Shown: positions 37,104 to 50,000 of the stretch, piece after piece
How the letters are laid out: each line of letters begins with the position of its first letter
Numbering within the stretch: position 1 is the first letter of the stretch
Assembly (NCBI RefSeq): GCF_000499845.2
Contig: NC_023757.2
Coordinates: 1,560,720-1,624,719 of the forward strand
Reading direction: 5' to 3'
DNA from: Phaseolus vulgaris
Taxonomy: Eukaryota; Streptophyta; Magnoliopsida; Fabales; Fabaceae
DNA length: 64,000 nt
Translations under genes and position numbers: made by a program
Notes under the pieces: model-generated
The model's input: the letters and a program-made list of their open reading frames with translations, nothing else
Databases searched by the model: none
What the model was told of the DNA's origin: nothing

Positions 37104-39100
37104 ATGTTTTTGTTTTGGTACTTTATTGAAACGTGCATTATTAAGAAAATTTGATATAAAAGAAAATATGATATATAATAATTTAGAATATATTAAAAGA
37201 AAATGTATTATAAAACGTAATACCCGACACTCGTGACAAACATTGGGTCTTTTTAGATATCTATCCCCTCTGATGGTAAGGACGAAGTGACTCACTTCTA
37301 CAAGTGCATGCATATATTCAATGTTTTTGCTTTTTATTTTTATCATATATACAACAATAATCTAAATTAATATCCAAAATTTATAATTGGGAATTATTTT
37401 ATATCTCCACTCTTCCTATTTATGTAAATTATTTGCATATTTAAAGTTCTATTTTTACGATATAGCATTGGAAAGCATGTGCTCAATTATTTCACACATA
37501 TATAAAATAATTGAGGTTTAATAATTATATAGTGAATGCAAAATATATGTTTTTTTTTCATGTTCTTAGTCTTTATCATGAATAGGTCTCATTAGTTGGT
37601 ATTTGTGAGATACATGAAAAAAATTATCATATATTTAAGTCATTTTTTTTATATTAGGTGATTGTAGATAATAGATGTTACTAAATGCGTATCTTGACTT
37701 TACATTACCAATTTATTTATAAAGGTGTGTTGGATCCTTCTACCGGTGAACCTATATTAGCACATATATCATGGTTAATTATGAATTGATTTAACATTAA
37801 GTGTTAATCATTTGTAAAAATCATATGAAATGACTTATGTTTTAGTTTTCCAAAATGAACATGATCGTGATGATCATTGTATTATTTGATTTTATGTCCA
37901 AAATATTATCGATCATGTATATGACATCTAAATCATCTACAATACATATGTAAAACAATACAAAAATGTTAATATAAATTTTAAAAATAATTAAATATGT
38001 TGTTAGTTTCTTTTTAATATTTTTAAAAAATTATATAAATTAGATCTAAAAGACTTATTAATCTCTTTTTAGATGTCAAATAGATCTCATTATAAGATAT
38101 GTATCCTTGAAGATCTCAATTTTTATTTTTTATATAACTTTTTAAATGTTTATTAAATCTTTAATATTAACGATAAATAAACTAGAAATTTGTTTCTTCT
38201 TGATAATAAAAAAAATAAAATAAAAGTTAAATGGAAAAATATATCAGTACAAATTTTATTGCTATGATAAAGCAAATATATAGTATATTATTTAATCAAC
38301 ATTAGAATTTTAAATAAATAAACATTGTCTTATGACATTCAATAAAAGACTAAAAAAAACATCACATTGAGGAAGAGGAATGATGTGATTGTTTGCATCA
38401 TTAATTACATATTTTCTTAATGTGCTTATTTGTTTGGTTTGTTGTTATTATTTTCTTTTTATTTTTCTTTATTAATGGTTGTACTATTTGCAAATATCAA
38501 TGAATGGTTTTCTCTTTACTTGATTTTCCACATTCTTATTATTCTTTTTTACATCAGCAAAAGGGTTTAAAGAACCATTTAATCAAACAATTTAATTGAT
38601 TATCTCGAAAAAATCATTTGAAAGAAATACTTAAACTCACTAATAATTAAATATCATTGTCTTATAAGAAAATAATTTATTATTTTCAAGATATAGTTGA
38701 TTATTTGGAGTTTTTCCAAATACTACTTGTGTATACAATCAATTGATTATCACTTAAAAATAATGGTTTAATAATTGTCTTATGATCAAAATTCATTTTA
38801 ATTTATGCATTTAAAAATATTTTTAATTGTTGTATTTATATAATACACGAGCATTTAATGTTAAAAAAAAAAGACAATAAACACTTGTTATTAAAAAAAA
38901 GCAAGTGCAGGCTCAAAAAACCTAAGTTCAAATTCCAATCATTACAATCTCTAAATCCCTTCTCTGATTAGGGCATTGTGCTGACCTTGACCATCATGTC
39001 AAACCACCAACTCCTATACTTAAATGCATCTCATTTTTTTTTTTCCTCTTCTTATTTTAGGTTTTTTTAATGCAAACTCCTAAGAAAAAAAATTAATTAT

Positions 39101-39553
39101 CTAAGCTCGGACACTACTTTTAAATAATGTGTTAGTATTAAATATATGTATTGGACACCTACACTTGTATGACACTCGTAGAACACGTATCCATGAAGTG
39201 TCAAATTTAAAAAATATTTGTTGAATTTCTGATAGTTATAGCATGATTCTAACACAATTTTAAAAAAGAAAAATACATTAATTTTATACAAACTCAAATT
39301 TATTGTATAAATTTTTATTATGATTATAAAAATAAGAAACAAATCCTTTTAAACCAGTCATGAAAAACATATTTCTGCTAAAAAAAATCTGGAACATACT
39401 TGTGCATATAAATCTTTATTGACAATTTATATAATTCATAATTATATAATATATAGATCTGCGTCACCGTGTCCTACATTTTAAAGATTATACGTATCCC
39501 AATGTTTGTATCCGTATCGTATCAATGTCCGCGTTAATGTTTGTGCTACATAG
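39101..39553 (-). repeat. Dispersed repeat family, copy 2 (inverted relative to 4853-5270)
   Basis: On the minus strand it starts CTATGTAGCACAAACATTAA and contains ATACGGATACAAACATTGGG, TGTAGGACACGGTGACGCAG, CATGACTGGTTTAAAAGG, AGTGTCATACAAGTGTAGG and a terminal block ending ATTTAAAAGTAGTGTCCGAG. The layout is the same as in copy 1. Confidence 0.7.
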
Positions 39554-40631
39554 ATTATAAGGAATCAAAACTAGAAGTTAAATCATCAAAAATATACCTA
39601 AGTTTAAAAAAATATTACAATATGAATTATTTTTAATTTATAAAGAATTTTATTTTACTATTCTCTTCTAAAAGTCTTTATGGAAAAAATTTTAATGGAT
39701 TAAAAACATAAAATTTTAGTTTTTCTTAAAAGAAAAATGATAGCATCTATTGACATTAAATATCAAAATGTATAAAATTTAAAATGTAATCTTAATAAGT
39801 AACACTATATTAAAAATTATATAATAATTAACTTAATTAAAACTAGTAGAAATTCCACATTTGTAGTAAACCAAGGTTACTACAGTAGGAACAGTAAAAT
39901 ACCACAGTAGTTGTAAGAAATAAAGTTATTAAAATGTTTTAGATTAAGGAAAAATTGTGAAAAATTTGTTCACATGAAAATTGGCATGGCTTTACTGTCC
40001 AAATGTGTCAATTGTACATAATTTAGATATTTATAAATATGTAATTTAATAACATATTTATTTTTAAAAGTCATATTATATGTTAACTTAAAATTATATG
40101 ATGCAGAAATTATTATTATTAAATCATATAAATAAAACATTTAATTATGTAACAGTCAAATTCCTGTCAATATTAAAATTTGAGTTAAAAAATAAATACT
40201 AGTAATTTTTTTATCTATTAATTAAATATATATTTTTAAAATATTACATTTATTCAAATATATTTTAAAAAATATAAAAAAAAGTTTTGAAATTACAAAT
40301 TTTAGTAAGCTTTTTTTTTAAAACATATGACTTAATCAACCTAATTTAGTTTAACTTGATGAAAGATGAATTTGGTCTAACTGAATTTAATAAAAAAAAA
40401 TCTATTTTTCTATTTTTTTTATTTTATTTTTTAATAATATTTTTTCATGTAATAACGTATGATTAAGTGAGGTGTTAACCTAACTCAATATATTTATTTG
40501 AAATGTCTAATTACATAATAATATTTAATATGAAAAATTATAAAAAAATAAAAATCAATCTAATCACTTTTTTTTCAATTAAATGGTAAATTTATCTACA
40601 CCGAATCCAACCATCTTGATGTCCCTTTTAG

Positions 40632-40668
<37 letters not shown>

Positions 40669-41290
40669 TGGGATGATGGGTGTTCTTCCCTTTGTTATTA
40701 TTGTGAAAAGCTTTATAATGGGATACACATGGAATTTAGAAATTGTGATAGGTTTTCACTATTGCAATGACATGATTGGTTGGTTGTGATGAAAATTATC
40801 CATTCCAAAATAGTGATACAAAATTAACATATTCTTTACCTTTTCTTCAACCTTTGGGGCACTCCAAGAGCCACACATCTCAATTGCTTTTGCAAATAAA
40901 TTAGTATTTGACATGACAAAACTTAAATTAATTGCTCATACACCTATTCATAGCTAGGTCAAACAATTCGCCTCAATCCCACATACACTAATATATAATC
41001 TATCTATGGATTTTATTCCAATACTCTTTTTTCATATTATAAGACTTGTAAAATATTTCACACAAACTATCTCCCATTTTGTGAAATCACACATAAATTT
41101 TCTATTTTTATTTTCTTTATATGTATCTCTCTTGAATGTTTACAAAAACCTTTAAGATTTTTTTTTAAAAATACATTCTTATAAAAAAAATAGTGTGAGT
41201 GTTAAGAAAATATTTATGTAATCTTACAAAACCTAAAAATATTAGTATGGTTTACTCAAAATTGATAATTATATTGTAAAAATGTATAGA

Positions 41291-41480
41291 CACTACAACA
41301 AAATAATTAAAAAACAATTAAATTTAGAAAAAAAAAAGTTATTATATTGACTAAATTGAATATTATATTAGAGACTAAAAAACTATGATATCTAAAGTGG
41401 TTTTATTATTAATAAAAATTACTATCTAAATTAATTACCAAGATTTTACCTACTAAATTTAAATGTAACATTTCTTTAAT
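41291..41480 (+). repeat. Left half of a CACTA-type MITE
   Basis: Starts CACTACAACAAAATAATTAA, close to the TIR CACTACAAGAAAA of the element at 58562, then has GACTAAATTGAATATTAT, TAGAGACTAAAAAACTATGA and the same interior blocks. No right TIR found. Confidence 0.5.
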
Positions 41481-42027
41481 GTAAATAAAATTTTAGTATA
41501 AAGTATATTAGTAACAGTTAATATATTAGTTTTATATTATATACTTACAATTTTTATATTAACATGTACAATTTAATTTCTATTGAACAAAAATTAAAAT
41601 AATAATAAAAATGTTCATTAATATTTGTCATCCTTATACTCATGGCCAAAAATTAAACAATCCAATTTAATATTAGACATTTCTCAGTTGGTAAAGCATG
41701 GATTATCAATTCTTATACCATGATCAAAATCTCACTTGATTTTTTAAATTACTCGTAAACTCTCACATTTAAGCTTTCCAAATTTTAAGTTCGACACAAA
41801 ACATTAATCCTGCTCCCAAACATGTTCTTTAACTTTTTTAAATTATGACCAACTAAAAATGTCTCATAGGCTTCGATTAAAGGGGTTTCGAAACAATTAT
41901 TATATCTCTTTCTTTCTTCCCATAAAAATTTCAAAAGGCGTTTCTTCAAAGTGTGTTATTCCCCTACACTTCTATCTTTATTAGAAGGAATTCTCTTATA
42001 TTAGCATCTTCATGTAGAATAATGTCA

Positions 42028-42035
42028 AATACTAT

Positions 42036-42067
<32 letters not shown>

Positions 42068-42077
42068 ATAGTATTAA
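42028..42077. repeat. Palindromic AT tract
   Basis: AATACTATTATATA on the left and TATATAATAGTATT on the right flank an (AT)n core, so the whole stretch can fold on itself. Confidence 0.8.
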
Positions 42078-43984
42078 TTTTGTGATTTTGTAATGTTTGG
42101 TTGAAGACTAGTGTTGGAAAGTTTCCAACTATTAAATAATTATTATTATAATCCTAATGTAGTGATCAAATTAATAGTTAGTATATTAAATATGTAAAGA
42201 TAAGATCAAACATACAATGTCAACCTTTTATATAATACTTAAATTACATATTTTTTGTTTTGTTTTAATGAAGTCAACTCAATTATAATACAAGAATCCT
42301 TCTTCCTTTTTTTAGTGTAATGAGTTTCTTATTAAATATATAAATTGTGTAGCGATTGTAATTATTTTTATTATTAATATTATTATTTTAATTATTAAAT
42401 TCAAATTTAAAATATGGAATAATCATATTTATGTATATTTAATTTTTATGATAATTAATTGTGTTATGATGAAAATCAGTTATATAAAATTAAATGTTTT
42501 AAATTTTTGTTGTGTTTCCTATATGTATTTAATCACGTGTTTAAATGATTTCCCAAATCATTTTACATAAAAAAATTTGTAGGATTTGAAATTTTTTAAA
42601 ATTAGATTTTGATGGGTAAATAGATTATATATACTTATTTTTTTATTTAACTATAATTATATTTTCTTAAATCTTAATTGATAAAATGTAATTATGATGT
42701 TAGAATATATTATTGAGCAAGACAAATTTTTATGTTAAACATCTATGCAACTTATATTTCAGCTATGTTGATATTTGAAGTAAGAACAATCATTATAAAA
42801 AAGAAGAAGTGTCATTAATAAAAAAAAATAAAAACTATATCAAAATTCATTAATAAAACGATTCTAAAAGTGTGATTTTGATAAATAGTTTAATTTTCTA
42901 TTAAAATTTTACATTTTTTTTCTTAAGTTAAATTAGTATGTGAAAAAAAATTATTTTAAAAAGGTATAATTTTAGTAATCACTTTTCCAAAATTACATTA
43001 ATATGATCTGTTTTTTAATTTCCACACTTAAGTTTTTAGTTATGTAAATACATCACACCAAAATCCTATTTACATTCTATTAATCATTGCTAGATTTTTT
43101 TCTTATTTTTTTAGATTTATCTTACCTATATTTATAAAATTTGTAAGAAATGAATTTGTCTTTACGAATTTTCAAATAGATTTTATAATTCCTCTAGCAA
43201 AATTGGTTGAAAAAATCCTACAAAATATGAATATTTCTAACAGTGAACTTCTTAAAATTGTGGAATTCTTAAAATTGTGGAAAATATTACAGTCTATTCT
43301 TATAAAAAAAATTCTTACAAATATTATAAATTAGAGATATTTGTACTTTCACCAAACCTACAGATAATATATTTTAATTTTTTGTTCTAAAATTCCCATG
43401 TGTCTGATAAAGATTAAATTTTCTCATTTAAAGAGTTCAACTGTTTGTTTGTTTTGAAACAACTTATTTTACTTTTAAAAATCAAACTTCTCATACATTT
43501 AAATAACACAATAATAAAAATAAACTACTTATTTTTTTAATAATTTATTCTATATAATCATTTTCTTTTATATTCAAACCAACTTTCTTAATTTTTTAAT
43601 AAATTTATTAAAAACAATTAGAAATGTAATTTTAGCCCTAATCATACTTTTTACTGTCAAAATTAATTTTATCATTAAAAAAATTGGTCCTACCCATCAT
43701 TAATATTCCAAGTATTGGAGGGAGAATGAACGGAAAATCTTAACCCATCTCATCAATGGATCAGTTTATTAATTATTTTAAATTTTACTTCTTTATTTCA
43801 ATTTTTTATTAATATATATGTATATTAGAAATGTATTGCACACAAAATATTGATGTGCACATTTATATAAACCACATTTATATGCACAAATATATTTTTT
43901 TATGGTTGATTTAAAGGTTTATTTTTTATTTTATAATTATAATAAAAATTTATATAATAAATTTAGATTTTTAAAAAATTAATG

Positions 43985-44150
43985 TATTTGTTATTTTTAA
44001 AATTGTGTCTAAACCGTACAAGAATTTTTAGATATTCAACAAATATTTTTTAAATTGAATACTTCATTATCCTATGAATGTCTTAGGAGTGTTAGTGTCT
44101 GATAGATGTGTATGACACAGACACATCATTTAAGAGACGTGTCCGAACCT
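43985..44150 (+). repeat. Dispersed repeat family, copy 3 (right half)
   Basis: CAACAAATATTTTTTAAATT, GAATACTTCATTATCCTATG, AGGAGTGTTAGTGTCTGATA and CACATCATTTAAGAGACGTG follow the order of the right part of copy 1. Confidence 0.55.
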
Positions 44151-44690
44151 TATATAAATATTAAATTATTTTATTATATTTTATAATTAAATATTAATAA
44201 TTTAGCTTATAATGTTTATATATATTTATATAATTTAAATAATATAATAAAAATTAATTTTTATTTAATTTAAAAAAATAATTTTAACCGAATAACTAAA
44301 ATAAACTCATAGATTAAAAATATAAACTAAAATCTATTAAATTTTGGTGCAGTGTGATCAGTCTGCATTGCTTATAAACACATAATTCTATCTCTGCAAA
44401 CTATCTGACTGTCAGGGAGTTTCGGTGCCTGAGAGAGCATAGTCTCTGGTGTAGCGGCACCACACCTAAGCAAAACACGGTGATCCTTATCTTCATCGAA
44501 AAAAGGTTTTGTTATTAATAATAATAATGATTTAAATTATTATTATTATTATTATTATTTTACAGTGAGAAACAGCGAAGACAAGTTGAAAGGCTTATCC
44601 GCCACTATTTAAAATTGTGAAATTGCCGCTCTGTCCCTGTTCGGTTCCTCTTGTCCTTTCTTTTCAATTTTCTCAAGTTTTACAAATAAT

Positions 44691-45875
44691 CGACACGTGG
44701 CCTTCCAGGAACACACCACGTGTCTTTCTAAATCCTCTTTCTTCTCTGCTCATAAATCCCAATTCTCTCCTCTCATAATTCTTATTAACATTTCTTACCC
44801 TTTTGTTCATAAATTATTCCAACAAATTCAAATCACTTTGTATAATTGTATCAATTTTTTAATTCATTTAAAAATGATTTAAAAAATGAACAAGAGAAAC
44901 ATTTTTCAAATGAGATGAATCAAATAATCATTACTTTTCAGTTTTTCTTAAATTTTAAAATATTTTATTTATTTAATAGACTTTAGAATATCATAATTTT
45001 AATCAATGTTCAAATATGTACTTATTTTCAAATTTTTGTTAAAAATTAAATGAAATTTGAAAATGAAAAATATACTAAATAAGTGAAGCTATATTATAGT
45101 AATTTAAAAAAAACAATATTAAAAATATTTATGACATGCATAATTAATATTATTTTAACTTCTTATATAATTATCTTTATGATCTTAACAAATAGAAGCT
45201 AAGACTAAGATAATTATTAGCTAGTTAAGTTTCAAAAGTTAACTTTTTTCCAATTTTAAGAATTATAATATGGTATCACAAAGTCAAGAACAAAAATAAG
45301 ATTCTTATTTTAAAATTATATATATATATATATTTATTTATTTTTTTGAAAGTAATGGTTTCTTGGATTGAGCAATGCATCTGGGTCCCACAAGTGACGT
45401 GGCATGTATTGAATGTGACATCCAGCTGTCCACTGCACTGGGTCGGGGCTCCGAATTAGAAGCTCCATTTTCCCATTTGAAGGTTATCCTCTCATACCAT
45501 ACTCAACCAATCACACTCTCCCACGTCACCAACGGTGAGGACTCTTATGATGTGGCTATTTTTGATTGGCTCCACAAAAGGTTCACGCTGTTTGCGGTGC
45601 AGCAGAGTGCCACACTCATGTCTGGGACATAAGATTAGGATGACATATAGTAGTATCAAACACAGTGACGAATCTCAATGCAGCGATGAACGGTTAGGAG
45701 CATGCCACGTGTCCAGAAGGATACAGCAGCCAATGAGCACGCGAAACGTGGCGCGACCTACGAGCTTTGCAGCTAATTTCAGACAACCCTCGCAGGTGGG
45801 TCCCACGCGAAACATAATCCTCGGTGACGGACTTGCCGAAGGACAAAGGATAAGGACGAACTCATGAGACGTTAC
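44691..45875. promoter_or_regulatory. Cluster of ACGT-core / G-box motifs upstream of the TPS gene
   Basis: Perfect CACGTG at 44694, 44717 and 45706; other ACGT cores at 45397 (GTGACGTGGCA), 45523 (CCCACGTCACC), 45746 (AAACGTGGCG) and 45869. These are binding cores for bZIP and bHLH (PIF-type) factors. The region 45370-45900 is also clearly GC-richer than its surroundings, has no family-supported ORF, and lies 1.1-2.3 kb before the TPS start codon. A link to TPS regulation is inference from position. Confidence 0.45.
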
Positions 45876-46619
45876 ACGCTGCTTTCCACATACATGGCTA
45901 ACGGTGTGGCACGGATTAGAAACCGTTGATTTTGATTACTTGAAAGTCCTGTGGAGCAATCGAAAGGTGAGGAAGTTTTCTGGAAGTTTTCGTTTTTGAT
46001 TAATGCAGTTTTAAGAGAAAAAGAAGTTGTTTTTAGTGGTTGACCCACGAAAACAAGTGAGCTTCCAAAAGTATCACACTGTTGCATGCTGTCTAGGCTC
46101 AGTGGAAAGAGATATCATGGGGTTGGGTGGCCATTGTGGATCAGTGAGAAAGCTCTTCGAAAAGATAATTCAAGATTTTTTCTCTTTATTTTCTTAGTAA
46201 TTTATATTATTATTACTATATTTTATTTTAATTTTGCTTTATTCTATAAGGAGAAGGTTTTTTTGTTGAATGGAATGAATTATGGATGTGGATTCTAATT
46301 TTTTTTTTACATTCACTGAATGAAAGTGAAATTGGAATTCAGGACTCAGCCAAACTGGTAATTTTCTTGAACTGTTAGTTAATTCCATTTGGGTTCCTTG
46401 TTTTTTATCTTTCCTTTGCTCCTTTGGTCTTTTAGGCCATCTGGTTCTGACTTCCAAGTTCAGTCCATTTATGACATCAATCTCTGGGGGGTTGTTTGGT
46501 TGCTGTTTCTTGTTGTAGCTGTTTATGTGATCTGAATCTATTCCATTCCTTTTGTTCTCTCTCTCTCTCACACACACACATACACATACACACAGATACT
46601 TGGATTGCTAGTTAACTAC
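45876..46619. other. Putative TPS promoter/leader DNA with CT/CA microsatellite
   Basis: No coding exon recognised. It ends in a CT tract followed by a CA/TACA tract at about 46556-46594, typical of 5' leaders of plant genes. No confident TATA box could be chosen. Confidence 0.45.
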
Positions 46620-46793
46620 ATGTTTCATCTCTCCCTTGCTTTGATCCCTTTCTCCAAGCTCATCCTCAGACAAGTTCTGCACTCTCCTTTGATGCCCTTC
46701 ATTGTTACTCATCACAGATTCACCACCTGCACCTCTTGCCATTTCATGCTGTGTAATTTCTCTTTCACCCAATTCAGGACCAGTATTAGTTGA
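46620..46793 (+). promoter_or_regulatory. Candidate upstream ORF (57 codons) in the TPS leader
   Basis: ATG at 46620 opens a frame (MFHLSLALIPFSKLIL...) ending TGA at 46793, about 225 bases before the TPS ATG. Two shorter uORFs follow at 46926-46946 (7 codons) and 46965-47006 (14 codons). Whether the mature leader contains them depends on an unmapped start site and possible leader introns. Confidence 0.35.
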
Positions 46794-47017
46794 CCCACAG
46801 CTCAAAAGATAGTCTTTTTGGGTTCAGTGGCTCACCCCTGCTCTCTTTTGTTCTTCATCCATTTGGTTTTTATCTGGGTTTGCAAACCCCTTTTGGTTAA
46901 AAGTGTTTTGGGCCTTGTTTGTGACATGAATAGTGGTGGTTATTGAGGATTAAACTTGTTTGTTATGTGGGTATTTAATGTATTTGGAGACCTTGTGAGT
47001 AATTAGAAGGCACAAGG

Positions 47018-50000
47018 ATGGTGTCAAAATCCTATTCAAACCTATTGGAGTTGGCCTCTGGAGAGGCTCCTTCATTTGGTTACATGAACAGGAGAATTCC
47101 AAGAATTATGACCGTGGCTGGGTTGATATCAGATGTTGATGACGACCCAGTAGACAGTGTGTGCTCTGATCCGTCTTCATCTTCGGCTCACCGTGACCGG
47201 ATAATCATGGTGGCTAATCAGCTTCCTATAAGGGCTCAGAGGAGGCCAGATGGGAATAGGAGTTGTTGGTGTTTTGAGTGGGATGAGAATGCCCTTCTTC
47301 AGCTGAAAGATGGGTTAGGGGATGATGATATAGAGGTTATTTACGTTGGATGTCTTAAGGAGGAGGTGCATCCAAGTGAACAAGATGAGGTTTCACAGAC
47401 ACTTCTTGAGACCTTCAAGTGTGTCCCAACTTTTCTTCCAGCTGACCAGTTTACCAAGTTCTACCATGGCTTCTGCAAGCAGCAGTTGTGGCCACTGTTT
47501 CATTACATGTTGCCCTTGTCACCAGAACTTGGTGGGAGGTTCAACAGGTCACTGTGGCAAGCTTATGTGTCAGTGAATAAAATTTTTGCAGATAGGATCA
47601 TGGAAGTTATCAACCCTGAAGATGATTATGTGTGGATACATGATTATCATCTGATGGTGTTACCAACTTTCTTGAGGAAGAGGTTCAACAGGGTGAAATT
47701 GGGGTTCTTCCTTCACAGCCCGTTCCCTTCATCAGAGATATATAAAACATTGCCTGTTAGGGAGGAGATCTTGAGAGCCCTTCTCAATTCGGATTTGATA
47801 GGCTTCCACACTTTTGATTATGCGCGCCATTTCCTCTCCTGTTGCAGCCGGATGCTAGGCCTTACCTACGAATCAAAGAGAGGTTATATTGGGATTGAGT
47901 ACTATGGAAGAACTGTTAGTATCAAGATTCTTCCTGTTGGTATTCATCTGGGTCAGCTTCAATCTGTTTTGAGGATGCCTCAGACTGAAGAAAAAGTTTG
48001 TGAGCTCATCAAACAGTTTTCTGATAAAGGAAGAACACTGTTGCTTGGGGTGGATGACATGGATATTTTCAAGGGAATAAGTTTGAAGCTATTGGCCATG
48101 GAGCAGCTTCTCATTCAGCACCCTGATTGTCAGGGAAAGGTGGTGCTAGTCCAGATAGCCAATCCTGCTAGAGGCCGGGGGAAGGATGTGAAAGAAGTGC
48201 AAGCAGAGACAAAGGCCACAGTGAAACGGATCAATGAAACATTTGGGAAACCCGGGTATGATCCCGTGATTCTGATAGACGAGCCTCTCAAGTTTTATGA
48301 GAGAGTTGCTTACTATGTTGTTGCAGAGTGTTGTTTAGTCACTGCCGTAAGGGATGGAATGAATCTCATACCCTATGAATATATCATCAGTCGTCAAGGA
48401 AATGAAATGTTGGACAAAGTTTTGGGTCTAGCTTCATCTCCCAAGAAAAAAAGCATGTTGGTTGTGTCTGAATTCATTGGCTGTTCCCCATCTTTAAGTG
48501 GAGCAATCAGAGTGAACCCGTGGAATATCGATGCAGTAGCCGATGCAATGGACTCTGCTCTGGAAATGGCTGATTCTGAGAAGGAGCTTAGGCATGAAAA
48601 GCATTATAGATATGTTAGTACTCATGATGTTGGGTACTGGGCTCGAAGCTTCTTGCAAGATTTGGAAAGGACTTGCAGTGATCATGTGAGAAGAAGGTGG
48701 TGGGGGATTGGGTTTGGATTAAGCTTTAGAGTTGTTGCACTTGATCCAAACTTCAAGAAGCTTTCAATGGAGCACATAGTTTCAGCATACAAACGGACAA
48801 CAACTAGAGCAATCCTTCTTGACTATGATGGTACACTGATGCCTCAATCATCCACAATTGATAAGAGTCCAAGCAGTAAATCCATTGAAATTCTTAGTAG
48901 TTTGTGTAGAGATAAGAACAACGTGGTTTTCCTTGTTAGTGCTAGAAGCCGCAAGATGCTTTCAGAATGGTTTTCTTCTTGTGAGAATCTGGGAGTTGCA
49001 GCTGAGCACGGGTACTTTCTAAGGTAAATCACCTATCTATGTTGCCTCTTGAACATTGGTGCTTTCTTTAGGTATAGTTTAATAGTTAACATAGCTTTAT
49101 ATATTATGTATGGTTTCAGAATGAAGCGAGATGAAGAGTGGGAAACACATGTTGCCGCAACAGACTGTAGTTGGAAACAAATTGCAGAACCTGTAATGAA
49201 ACTTTATACCGAAACAACTGATGGATCCACCATTGAAGACAAGGAGACTGCACTTGTTTGGTGCTATGAGGATGCAGATCCAGACTTTGGATCATGCCAA
49301 GCTAAGGAACTTCTTGATCACCTTGAGAGTGTGCTTGCAAATGAACCAGTAACAGTCAAGAGTGGGCAGAATAATGTAGAGGTTAAACCACAGGTGTGTA
49401 CAACAATCTACTTCCAGGAATGAGTTGTATTTGTATATTCATTTTATTTCTTGGAAATTGATTTCAGTGGCAGCTTCATCACTTATATTTGTGCATCAAT
49501 TAATCCCATATGAAAACCTGGTCTGTAAGTTAGCTAAATTTCATCAAGGCATTTGAAAATCATTATTGTAGTTGAAGTGATCAATCAAGGCACAGTAGGA
49601 TTTGTGAGCAAAACACAACTTTAAGTGTAATCTGTTCAGTGAATTTTGGGTTTAGTTAATAATGAAGGTCAACTGCTACATTGGTGATATATATTTTTTA
49701 AATTCAACTAAATTAATTGGTTTCATTGGTTTGTGTTCATATTAGAAGTGTCTTATATTAATGGCCAAATGGAGTATTTGTAAGTAAAAGAAAGTTGGGT
49801 ATCAGAGATTGGAGAAAGGACAAAGAGTTGATGGAAGAAAGCTTGCCAGATAGTGAAATTTTTGCCACAATTTAGAATTACTCATGTGTAGATACTAGTT
49901 AGTGTATTAAACTTCTTTTCACCTGTATCTTTTTAAATAACATAAAAGGAAACATAGTGAATGATTCTTCTTTCTTTCCTTTCTTTTTTTAATAATACTT

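Larger units (their letters stand above)
35760..44690. other. Long gene-free AT-rich region
   Basis: About 9 kb without recognisable exons on either strand. Contains two TRIM-LTR-like copies (36200, 36748), a fragment of the 13.8-kb tandem unit (36990-37103), dispersed-repeat copies (39101-39553; 43985-44150), a half CACTA-type MITE (41291-41480), a TTA microsatellite (40636-40668), an ATT microsatellite (44535-44560), a palindromic AT tract (42028-42077) and a possible degenerate tRNA-derived SINE head near 41683. A GC-richer unplaced island lies at 44400-44480. Confidence 0.55.

Noticed and set aside
45375..45867. ORFs of 85 and 110 codons in the GC-richer block upstream of TPS
   Set aside because: No family motif, no splice context, and the region reads better as regulatory DNA with ACGT cores.
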